Shown here: piece by piece, positions 13,683-23,997 of the stretch
How the letters are laid out: each line of letters begins with the position of its first letter
Numbering within the stretch: position 1 is the first letter of the stretch
Assembly: GCF_031877795.1 (NCBI RefSeq)
Contig: NC_133940.1
Coordinates: 13,021,985 to 13,085,984, forward strand
Source of the DNA: Strix aluco
Lineage: Eukaryota > Chordata > Aves > Strigiformes > Strigidae
Direction: 5' to 3'
Length of the DNA stretch: 64,000 nt
Translations under genes and position numbers: made by a program
Notes under the pieces: generated by a model
Seen by the model: only the letters and a program-made list of their open reading frames with translations
What the model was told of the DNA's origin: nothing
Databases searched by the model: none

Positions 13683-16600
13683 GCAGTCTCAACTGTTAGC
13701 ATCCAACCATAGAGCTAAATTAACAGAAGAATAATGTTTTGAAATAAGCAACCTTTGCCCCTTAAGATACTCATTAAGCTCATGACTTAACCAGGGCAGA
13801 AAATTCTTGCTAACAGTCTGCTACACTGCTGCTCCTGGGGTAATGCTACACCTGAAGCAAGATCTCCACAAATCCAACTATGTTGAAGATCATTTAGATA
13901 AGATACTTGGCAACACCTCTGCAATGCCTTTGATGACTCAGGCTCATTTACCTTTGTCTTCCCACTGCCCTCAAGTATGTCACAAATCCCTACTGATCAA
14001 GGTTCTCAACTAAATCATAACCAGCCCTAAGCTGAGTGACCTTTACGGAGATGCAGGGCTTGATTAAAACTACAACATACTTTTTCCTTTTCCTCCAGTC
14101 ACTGCTTTAACCTGCAAGACAAGAGTGCAACTTGATCACTGGATCGTTGTTAATATGCAAAAGCTAAGCAGGGAAAAGAGTCAAACAGCAAGTTTGCAGG
14201 GTGGGCCATGGGACAGCTCTCCAGCCAAGTCATTACATACCATTTAAGGATGAGTCATCAGATAATGCTACATTTTTAGGACAAAACAGCAGTAATAAGA
14301 CATCCCCAGGCTCCAGAAAGCTTGACTCTCTCTCACCTGCCTTTCAGTTTTAACACTCCATTTTCCTTTGAGCGGAAGAATGCCACATTTGGTCACAACA
14401 GTACTTAAAATAAAATTGTAGAGTTTGTTTCCTGCTTCAGATCAGCAAAACAAACTTGTTAGCGCAATCAACATACTGGAAACCATTCAGCATGTTTTTG
14501 GAAGCACCACAGATCCACAAACAGAGCACGCAAACACACACCAAGGTACACCACAGTACTATAAGCTCTTGTTAGTACCATCCAAAACCTCAAGGTATAA
14601 ATCCTCCCCCCAGCAATCAATATGAAGAAAACTTATTAAAGATCCTTTCATAAAAAGAGACCATATGCTGTGAAAAAAACAAACCCAAAATCTACTACTG
14701 CTAACATGCTGCTGGACATACAAAAAACCCCAAAGAAATACCTAGTGACAAACCACCCCAGTAATCTCGGGCTGGCATACAGCCGCGGGAAAGGACGGAG
14801 TAAGCGCTGCTCACCTTCTGCTACCCAACCCGCTTCCCCAAGTGACGGGGGAACAAGGGGCCCTCAGACATCAAGGGAGGAGGAGAAAATGTGAAGTTTT
14901 AGAGGGGAAGCTAAAAGGGTAATAATGCATTTAAGATTTCACCAAAAGACTTTAAAAAAAAAATTAAAAAGAGTTTGGATCTGTACCAGATGACTCCCAG
15001 AACTCCCCACGTCCTGCAGCGGTGCTTCAACCTGCAAGACAGCTATGAGCAGAACATTTTAGACTTCCAAAAAAGACACATGTCACCATCAGCTGCAACT
15101 ATGGATTTAAAATCTGGAAAGCCAATTTCCAAAAGTATTTCAACACTAACTACAAGTAAATGTTCTCTCTCAATGGCAGAGGAACATTCTTGTCTCAGAT
15201 TTTCTCACCCAAGCACAAGCAAAACCCAACTGATTCTTGGTCAAATATGTCATAATTAGCTCACTCCCACACTGCACGGCAAAAATCTGTTCTGCCTTCA
15301 GCAGCTCATATACTACTTGAGAAAGTTACCCTGGGTATTTTTAAGCATAGCTGTAAGTCACTCAAGACTGTTAAAGTGGCATCTGTTACAGCAAGACTAA
15401 AACGGTTTGGGGTTTTGGGGGGTTTTTTTAAGAATTATTATCCCAGCATTACTTCAAAGATGTAGCATACATAGCAGCATTCGGATGTGCTTCAGTAGGG
15501 TTCTTCAAGTTATTTTTAAATGGGCCCATGCCTTAAGTATTCTGCCGATACAAAAGAGCCTCAGTTTGAAGCAAACTTTTAAAAACCACTAGTCTGAAAC
15601 CCAAAAGGGGCAGTTATTTGCCTGGTATCCTCTAAACTGTAATTTACTATATTAGTAATAGCTAAAATGTCTAGCTTCTGAATTTCTCAAAGTGTATGTT
15701 GTTCATTATATTCTTCAAGATTTTGCATTTGAAATATGCAATTTACCATAAAGGATCTGGACAATTTGGAACACAAGTTTTGCTTTACAGCTGTACTTGT
15801 TTTCCTTCCTCTCAGCTCCCCAAAGTGTACACAACACTCTCGCCCAGTCTAGCACAGGAGGAGATTAAAAAGGTGAGGAACATTCCAATTATAATCCTGC
15901 ACATTAAAGAACTTCTGAAATAATATCTTAGCATAGTGTTAGAATATCAGGTAAAGATAAGATTAAAGAGTGGGTGTAAAATAGGTGGATTGATATTAAG
16001 CTGAACATATTACATTTACTCTGAACAGTCTGTTTTGGTTTTGGAGTCCAGGGTATCTTTGCAGGTTTAATATTTCTAATTAAGACTGAAGAAACTTGCA
16101 TTATACAGGACCCATTATGCAGTTTATTACCGCCCCGTTCTCATTATCCTCCTCGGTTTCTACAAGGTCCAATAACAAGGTATACATTAGCTAAGCCCTG
16201 TTTGAAGTAGCTTTAGTGTTCTGTACTCCTAGCACAAAATTTCATGACTCAGATTCATGTAATCAAAACTGCAAACCGCTTGCTTCAATATTGTGTAACA
16301 ATTTTGTGATGAAACTGTTTTGCTAATGACCTCCTTAAACTTCAAGAATTAAAACTCAGAACACGATATTCTTTTTATCATCGTTATCAACATAAAACCT
16401 GAGCTCAATTTTGCCTAAACCTAAAATGTTTAATAACAAGTCAGGCCTATTTACGATTTCAAGTTAGTGTCCTCCCCCTCCTCCACCCATGTCATGAATG
16501 GAGAAGGGAAAAAAAAAAAAGTTTGACTCACATCAGTGAACCTGAACCAGAAGTAGTTTGGGAATTACAATGAGGGGGCAGTGATGCATTGTAAATCACT

Positions 16601-19469
16601 CCACCACCCTCAGCAGTTAAGAGAGCACAGCTGAGTCACAGAACACAAAATTCCATTTAAGCAAACAAAAACAAAACAAAAAAGCAAACAATCCGAAGTT
16701 GGGAAGTGTTTTCCTTCCAGTAAAACTGCAGTTTAGGGAGAACAGAGAAAGTTCTCTACCTGACAGAATTTAATACATATGGGATAGCTCCCTTCTAGGA
16801 AGTAAAGGGTAAATGCATCTGCTAAATATTTCCTTTAAGAATGGTTTTAACCACAGAGCATTTTTTAGGCAAAGAGACCAAAAAAGCTTTCTGTGGAAGG
16901 AAAGAAAAGACAGCACTCAGTTCTGCTAAAAGTCTCCAGAAGTATTAAAAATATCAATTACACACAGGCACACTACACCTCTTCAGAATACAAGAGGTTT
17001 AAGAGTGAAGCTTCATTTTCACTATTCAAAATGGAATGTGAAAAGTGGTTTTCTGCATTACAGAAAAAAATTTAAATATTAAAAGCTTCATTGCAGTAGA
17101 AACCGGTAAACTGTTGAAAGAATACAGACTTCTAAAATTATGCTTGCTATATAGCTCAGAGACACAATTTAGTATGTGAATTAAAACCGGTATCTTTATG
17201 ATCAAGAATTTTACATCATTCCTAAGAAACAGATATACACCACCAATTTACAACACTGTATTCAAGTTTGGCAAGCTACTTTTAGCCTGGACTATTCCAA
17301 AATCTGTTCACCCCTCTATGAGCCACCTGCAAGTGAACAATGTCCACACCCCACCTGCCCTCCTACTATATACCAGAAATATTTTACGCTCTCTTTATAG
17401 AAAACTGTTAGGCCTTGTTTTGAAGCAGTGTTTTATAATCTTGTTTTTCTTTTTAGGACTAGAAAGAAACCACCAACCTAAGCTCTTACTATTCTTATGC
17501 TTAATTTCCTGTCAAAGTCCGTGTTTTTATGCACAGAGTTTCTTTCACTTCATTTTAATGCATGTTTCATTTCCAGAAAACTTCACAGTGAAAACCAGCA
17601 GCTGTAAGTCTCTTGCCCCTCCACAACTTGTAATAGACAAGGAAAAAACCCTAAGCACGGGGCTGTAGATATTTTGCTGTAGCAGTAGTAAGCAAAATGT
17701 TTAACACAAATACAATTTCTAAACACACTATCTCTTGAAAAACATTTTTAAATATGTACAGTACAGCTGAAAGTAATTAATCTCTGAGGGCTTTTTTTTT
17801 TCCTCCATTTTCTAAGTTGTTTTACTTTATAACACGGATTTTAGTCACATGAGGGGAATAAGATCACGAAAGAATTCTGCTGTCTTTGGGGGTGATTTAA
17901 AAAAAAAAAAAAATCAGCTACAGCAATCAGTGTGCCTTTGACTTAGCAGACAAATTTTTGAAGTGCTGAAAGACTAACTTTGGAAGAAAGCACTTCTTGG
18001 ACTGGCAACTTTCAACGTCTTCTAAATTTGATTCCAACCAACAAAACAAAGCAGAGGAAAAAAACCACTGAGGCAAACCACACATTTCTGAGCAGCCCCA
18101 AGCAGTGCTGCCAGACTTCGAATGGCATGCAAGCTGAGTCAGGCTTATACCTTCTACTATTAAAGGCTACATAATTTTAAGCTCCTGCAATACTTTCTGC
18201 CTTCAGACAGTTTTAAAGTGAAACTAAAAAAAACCCCCTATCATTTCAGTGTTTAAGATTGCAATTAAAAATACAAAAGCCAGCAGTAGGCTGCCCCTTT
18301 ACTGCTTTCTCTGTTGACAGAGAAGTAGACAAGTATCAATGTCCAACAGCAATTAAATATTTCCTCTTAGTACTCATCAATTATTGACTACACATACATT
18401 TGCAAAGAGAGAAAAACATCATTTCCGACACATGCAGTTTTCTATCCAGGTGGGTGAATTACTGTAAGGAGTTCAGTGGGTCACTAACACCAAAATAAGG
18501 ATTATATATCCAAAGTTACAGTGCAACACAGCGCTTGCCCAAACACTGCTGTTCAGTCAGTGGATCTGCATAATACCACTAGCAGCTAATAATTATTTTT
18601 TGCTCCCACCATGAGCGCAAAATGCTTAACATATGAATAGGAGTGTCCCTCCTCTTTCCCATATTCTTCCTCCCCACCCCCAACACCCTTATTTTTTATG
18701 CAGACCTCAAACTGCATTACCTTAAGTTGGGTCAAACCACTGATCACTTGAAAGCTAGCAGCCTCCTCTCCGAAGTTTCGGACCTGGAAGACACCCCTCA
18801 GAGCCTGCTCTGCCTCTATTACAGGCATTGCTCACCTGCTCCGCAAAAGGCAGATCCCTCCGTAAGCAGGGGAAGGGTTCCCGCTCAGCTGAGCCCTTGG
18901 CCACTGCTCAGCGGGGAGCGTGGAGGGAGGGCAGGGGCTGCAGGAGCCCCCCACCCCAGTCAGCCACCAGGAGATGGCTTCTCTGGAGGATCCAAGGATA
19001 CTTTGGAGACCAGAGCTCAAAAGGAGCACACCAAACCTTCAAGGGAAAAAACTCAGTTCTGTTTACATAAGATCCAACTAAATAAATGCAGGCAGATTTG
19101 CACATAAAAAACCCTAAAACATGCACTTCACCTACATTTATTGAAAGAAACAGATCTAAGCCTCACATTTTTATGTCTAAACACAATTTAGGAATTTTCA
19201 GCTTTCCCTAGCCATGACACAAATTGCAAAATATCACCTTCGTGAAATAAAAAAAGTGAAGAGTCATCTAGTTATAAGGGAAGAAGAGGAAGACAAAAGT
19301 GAAGGAAAAAAAGAGCTACCATAACCTCAGGACAAAAATTCGCAATATGAAATGCAATTAATGTTTACACTAGCAGAATTCTTTTATAAAAAACCGAGGC
19401 AGATGACAGTTTGATCACACCTCTAACTGCCTAGAAGAGTCACATAAATCCTTTAGGCCAAGGATTGCG

Positions 19470-19548
19470 TCCCCTGCCGTCGTTCTGTGGTTAGGACGCT
19501 GCGCTACGAGGAGACAGGTTGTACTAGAATACTTAAGACCATAAAAAA
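19470..19548 (+). repeat. Possible tRNA-like fossil (A-box and degenerate B-box)
   Basis: TCTGTGGTTAGGACGCTGCG resembles the D-arm/A-box of Glu/His-type tRNAs. About 25 bases later, GGTTGTACTAGAATAC is a poor version of the B-box GGTTCGAATCC. There is no good acceptor-stem pairing, so this is not a functional tRNA gene; it would be a tRNA pseudogene or SINE head. It lies about 90 bases beyond the IRS4 donor, antisense to the gene. Confidence 0.3.
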
Positions 19549-19634
19549 CATTTACCCCACTCTGAAGACGACATTTTAGTATTGAGAACCTAATTCCTAC
19601 AGTTAAGCAAGCATGAAAGGAATGTGCTTTTAAA

Positions 19635-19646
19635 GTTACAAACCTT
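19635..19646 (-). other. IRS4: Splice donor of IRS4 intron 1
   Basis: On the minus strand the sequence reads AAG|GTTTGTAAC, with the exon ending at 19,644. It fits the AG|GT rule with G at +5 but T at +3, so it is moderate in strength. Its value comes from pairing with the acceptor ending at 2,980: the phase-1 join ends the protein cleanly after one Asp codon. Confidence 0.6.
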
Positions 19647-22600
19647 TTCTCGCAGCGTTACACTTCAGACCGTCTGATCTGCTGAAATCTATGCTTACGT
19701 AAGCTCCACTGTCCAAACCTGAAGTACCATTTTGGAGATGGCAAGTTGGCGCTGTAGTACTTGCCTCACAGCTTATAGGGTCATCGCGTAAATTCAGAGC
19801 GATGTAGTTTAAGCCATTCTGAAATCCAGTTGAGGTATCCCTGGACATTTTGCTTTCCTGACCATCAGAAATGTTTTCATCCGGTTTTAACCAAACATTG
19901 TCAAATGAGGCAGAGCTGTGTCTTTTGCTACTATCAGTGAAGAATGAGGAGGACGTCGTCACAGTCCCAGCAGAAGAGAACGTTTCAGAACTGTGTCTCC
20001 TCCTGCCTTGAGGATCAGCTCGAATCACTTTCGGTCCCATAGGAGGTTCAGAGCTAGGAACAGAGAAGCTACTGTTACCAGCGTATCGATCGACAATGCA
20101 CAGTCTATTAACTATGGAAGAAGGGCTATCAATCTTTACTCCATTGTCGGATTCGGTGGCAAATGGCCGAGGTGGTGTTGCTGCCATGTTGAACGTCATC
20201 TCCGTGTAGTCATCAGTCCTGTTACTTGCGGTGCTAACACAAGCAGTACCAAATGAAAGCCTGGCGTAGTCGGGATTTGGTTGGTTTCTAGGAATACTGG
20301 AACTTGCATAAATTGAAATATCCGTTAGAGAGTTAGACAGTTCCTTTGCTGCTTTCGGTGACTGTACATCCAAGTCAACACTCATATAATCAGAAAGCGG
20401 GGACTGTCTGTGGTCGCTACTTGAGCCCAGAGACGACGGCGATCCTTCTGCAGATAAGGAATATGGTGTATTACTCGCCTTTTCATTAAAATCAATATTT
20501 ATGTATTCACCGGGACTCGCTGGCTCAGGTGGAACTGTACGATCATACATTCTTGGGATAGTATTACTCCCTCTTGTACCTAGGGGGAGTCTTGTGGGCC
20601 TAGTAGCCCTGTTCTGCACAAGTCCTTCATCTGAACCTTTCACTGCTGGCAATTTAGAGATGCCGTTAGCCAGAGCCTCACTGTTGACCCCTTTTACATT
20701 TTCTGGTCCACCGTACAAGAGTTTTCCAGGTGAAGACATTGGAACATATTCACTGTGGTCACCATTTTGTCCTGATAACGCCTTAAAGCTTCGGGGCAAA
20801 GAAAAATACGAACTAAAACCTTTGGAAACAGAAGTGGTGTGAATATAATTCGAATCACCGGGGTGCTTTGGAGCGGAATTACCAGGTGACATATCCATAT
20901 ACTCATTGTTTATGATCTTCTCATTACTTCCTTTAGAAATAAATCCAGTTAAAGGACTTCGTACAGGTGAAGAGCTAGCCTTTGGAAACATCATCATATA
21001 TCCTCTGGAGTCAACCTGAGACGGCGACCATGAATTGTTAATCTGTTTCGGAACAGACATACTTTTAGGAGTCATTGGCAAATAATCGCTGTTGCTGGAT
21101 AGAGAAGATGCAACTCCTGGCATCATTGGCATGTACCCATCATCCCTGGCTTTACTCCTACTTTGGTTACATACGGAATCAAGGTTAGTGTCATTGTACT
21201 CCGATTCATGGTTATCTTTTAGTTTTGGTGTTTCAGAGTAAAGAAATCGCCCGTGATTTCCTGCAGCATCTTCATCTAATGAAGCTGTAGTTTGTGTTGT
21301 CTTCTGCTGCACTGCTACAGAAGTTGGTTTTGTTAGAGAGTAAGTTCTTTTCCTGAAACACTTTTCAGCCTCCATATAATCATCTCTTGAGCTATCATCT
21401 GCCTGCTGCTTACTCATGGACATGTACTCACTCAGACAGTTCTCCTCTCTGATGGGTGGTGTGTTTCCCAGGGAATCCGGTGTATTACTCCTCACCCGAA
21501 AGTACCTGAAATCTCCAGGGCTGGAGCCATATTCGTCAGAAGAGATAAATCCCCCATCACTTGGGGAACCACAAACGGATGAGCTAGAAGGCCTGGTCAA
21601 CATGTCCGAAGCAGAGCCATGGCCACTACTGGAAGAAACACTGATGGGACTTGTAGTGGAGGGAAAATGAGAAACGGGCAGCGAAGCAGACCTGGTGTGA
21701 TAGGATGAGCTGAAAGCGGCTCTGACATACCTTCCACTCCCTTCTTGCCGGCCCAAATTCATCCTCGCAGTATTCAGGTGGATTAGACTCCCAGTCACTG
21801 ACCTAAAAGGTCTAGTCATAGTTCCTTCTCCTTCGCTGGATGTTCTGAAGCGATAGGAGTTGCTGCTTTTGGTGGTAGGAGGAGTCCCTCCGGCAATGCT
21901 CTCGGTTCTGGATCTCCGCTGCAAGCCCGTCTGGCTGGGGGGCAGGTTGCCCAAGTGCCTCCTAGTGGTGATGAAGGAGATAGGATTGGTACCGCTACCA
22001 CCACCAGAAGACTGGCTCTTGCTCCGGGGCCTGAACTCTGCAAAGGCCTTTAGAGCTTTCATGGTCTCCAGAAAAGTCTCGTGCATGTTCTGGGCAACCA
22101 CTGAATCATCCACTTGCATCCAGAGCTCTCCAGGCCCAATAGAGGCAGATCTGCCCACTTCGATGAAGAAGAAGTTCTCCGAGTGCCCGCAGCGGCGAAT
22201 ATTCATTAGCTGCAAGTGGACGGAGGGCACCTCTGAGTTCAGCTTGACGAGGTGGATGGCCTTGCTGGAGAGGCACAGCCTATACACTCCAGTCAGGTTT
22301 TTCGTTTGTCCCAACCCTTTGGGCTTAACGTTGACCTGCCACACCTCCTTGAAGACGGTGCCAGGCCTCAGGGCGGCCCCATAGTGCTCGTCATCCTCGT
22401 CCACCTGCTGATCGGCATGGTCCTCCTGCTCCAGGAAGCCCCTCTTGCTCTGGCTCATGAGCTCGCTGATGGCCTGGTACCAGGCCTCCTGCTCGGCCTC
22501 GTTCTCTGCCAGCATGGCGAAGTACTCGTCCTTGGTGTACAGGGCGATGATGTGCTTGTGCTTGGCGTCCGCCCGCCGGCTGACGGTGAAGCACTGGTAG

Positions 22601-23151
22601 AGGGGGATGACCCGCTTGGGCGGGGGGCAGCAGAGCGAGGCCGCCCCGCCGGCCCCCGCCGCCCGCAGGCTGCTCTTGAACTTCTTCTCGCTGTCGTAGT
22701 ACTCCAGCCGGGCGGGGGCCAGGTGGCTCTCGGCCCGCAGCACGAAGTACCGCTTGTGCCCGTGCTTCTGCTTCCGCAGGTAGCCGCACTTCCTCACGTC
22801 CTCCCCGGCGGCGGGCGGGGGGACGCCGCGGCCCGCCGGGGGGGGCTGCCCGCCGCGGCCCGCCGTGGGGACGGCGCGGCCCGCCGCGGGGGCGGCCTCC
22901 GGCGCCGGGCAGAGCGAGGCGCTGGGCGAGCGCCGCAGCAGCAGCAGCAGGTGGTGGGGCTGAGGGGACGGGCAGCGGCCGCCCTCGCCCGCCGCCGGCT
23001 CCCCCTCGCCCGCCGCCGCGCCGGGCACGCCGGGCTCCTGCTGAGGCACGGCTCCGCCTCCCGTGTGGCGGGCGGCCGGCTCCTCCTCGCCGCCCCCGGC
23101 CGCCGCGCCGCCGCCGCCGCCGCCGCCCGGGCCATTCATCCCACTCGCCAT
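19644..23151 (-). CDS. IRS4: Insulin receptor substrate 4, main coding exon (residues 1-1169 plus first base of codon 1170)
   Basis: Docking adaptor at the plasma membrane/cytosol: phosphorylated on tyrosines by insulin/IGF1-family receptors, it recruits SH2 proteins such as PI3K p85 and GRB2. Seen in the sequence: a Gly/Ala/Pro-rich N-terminus (1-118); a PH domain (about 119-235, starting at KCGYLRKQKHGHKRYFVLR); a PTB domain (about 265-373, with the LMNIRRCGHSENFFFIEVGR core); then a long disordered Ser/Tyr-rich tail. YXXM motifs lie at Tyr576, 673, 690, 718, 751, 802 and 982; a GRB2-type YINI at 883; IRS1/2-like YIAL and YVSIDF at 1116 and 1151. The RGYMMMFP, SYFSLPRSFK and LYQCFTVSRRADA blocks point to IRS4 rather than IRS1 or IRS2. 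The ATG is the first in the open frame, with A at -3 and G at +4. Predicted length is 1,170 aa (human IRS4 is about 1,257). Without splicing the frame ends at 19,636, adding Gly-Leu. Confidence 0.97.
23107..23127 (-). repeat. IRS4: GGC trinucleotide run in IRS4 coding sequence
   Basis: Seven consecutive GCC units on the plus strand (GGC on the coding strand), giving most of the N-terminal glycine run at about residues 9-15. Such runs often vary in length between individuals and species. Confidence 0.8.
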
Positions 23152-23154
23152 CTT
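23146..23154 (-). promoter_or_regulatory. IRS4: IRS4 start site in an AAGATGGCG (TISU/YY1-like) context
   Basis: The initiator codon (23,149-23,151) sits inside AAGATGGCG, giving A at -3 and G at +4. This matches the core of the YY1/TISU element that in other genes marks both the start codon and a nearby transcription start. The sequence match is exact for these nine bases; TISU function is inference. Confidence 0.5.
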
Positions 23155-23387
23155 AGGGGCCAGGCAGGGTCCGGAGCGCCGGGGAAGGGGTCCGGGGCGG
23201 GCAGCGGGTATCCGCCCTCACCGGGGAAGCGCCCCCCGCAGCGGGCCGCGCATGGGGGGCGGGCGGTGCCTGGCGGTGCCTGCCTGCGCGCCCTCCCGCC
23301 GCCCCCGTCCGCGCCCTCCCGCCGGCCGCGCCGCGTCCGGCTACTCGCACTCACGCAGGCAGCCTCGGCGGCACCACGGCGAAAACA

Positions 23388-23396
23388 TCACGTGAC
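23388..23396. promoter_or_regulatory. IRS4: CACGTG E-box (USF/MITF-TFE type)
   Basis: TCACGTGAC lies about 240 bases upstream of the IRS4 ATG in the CpG island. It is a high-quality site for USF1/2 and resembles the TFEB/TFE3 CLEAR motif (GTCACGTGAC) with one outer mismatch. Occupancy is unknown. Confidence 0.45.
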
Positions 23397-23544
23397 CCCG
23401 CGGAGGGCGGGGGCGCGCGCCGGGAGGGAGGCGGGGGCGGGGCCCCGGCCGGCGGCGGGCGGAGCCCCCGGCGCCGGGGCGAGGAGCGGGGGGGGGCAGC
23501 GGCTCGCCGGCCAGGCGGCTCGCCCAGAGCGGCACGGAGGAGAG

Positions 23545-23997
23545 CCAATAGAGAACGGCGGCCCTTCCGCGGCGACCCAATGAGCGGGCGGGGTTGGTGG
23601 GGAGGCGGGGCTCCGGTGGATGGACAGCGCAGCGAGCCAATAGAAGGCGGCGGCAGCCCCGAGCTGGCCGCGATCTAGCGGGGCGTTTCCTGGGCCTGGA
23701 GACGGATGCGTGGGGAAAGAGGCGGGGCTGACGCTGACTGGCGGGGGCGGGGTGAGCGGCCTGGGCGTCAGCCAATCCGCGCCTCACACACACAGATAGG
23801 GGAGGCGGGGGCGGGGAGCGGCGTGTATTCGGCGGCGCGAGTAAAACGGAAGGCGGGGGCTTGGTGGGACGGGCAGGACCCGAGACCAATGAGCGGCAAA
23901 GTCTCGTCCGAGGAGAGCTACCGGCTGACGTTGCCTTTGCCCAGCTCCTTTGCGGAGGAGCCCGCCCCTCCGCGCGGCCGGCGGCGGCCCCCATTGG
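23545..23997. promoter_or_regulatory. IRS4: Array of CCAAT boxes (NF-Y) interleaved with GC boxes
   Basis: CCAAT on the plus strand at 23,545-23,549, 23,577-23,581, 23,637-23,641, 23,772-23,776 and 23,886-23,890, and ATTGG at 23,993-23,997. Several have the good NF-Y flanks (AGCCAAT, CCAATGAG). GC boxes lie between them. Five in one orientation and one in the other over 450 bases suggests an NF-Y/SP-driven, possibly bidirectional, promoter. Confidence 0.5.

Larger units (their letters stand above)
2980..19643 (-). other. IRS4: IRS4 intron 1 (inferred), about 16.7 kb
   Basis: AT-rich sequence with many short A tracts. All open frames here are short (longest about 150 codons) and resemble no protein I know. 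Items inside that I can support are listed separately: a CpG-rich patch at 3.2-3.5 kb, a GATA microsatellite at 5.9 kb, a possible repeat tail at 12.1 kb and a possible tRNA-like fossil at 19.5 kb. Nothing else recognised. Confidence 0.6.

Noticed and set aside
17198-17668. 156-codon plus-strand frame in the IRS4 intron
   Set aside because: Low-complexity, Leu/Phe/Ser-rich, no motif; consistent with chance in T-rich DNA.
19470-19548. Functional tRNA gene
   Set aside because: The B-box is degenerate and no acceptor stem pairs; at most a fossil.
19636-19643. IRS4 ending in Gly-Leu with stop at 19,636
   Set aside because: Possible, but the donor at 19,644 and the in-frame stop right after the acceptor at 2,980 fit an IRS2-like gene structure better; kept only as the alternative.
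22252-23583. 443-codon plus-strand open frame antisense to IRS4
   Set aside because: It overlaps the GC-rich IRS4 N-terminal coding region in the opposite direction; its Arg/Ala/Gly/Leu-rich product is a composition effect and has no domain.
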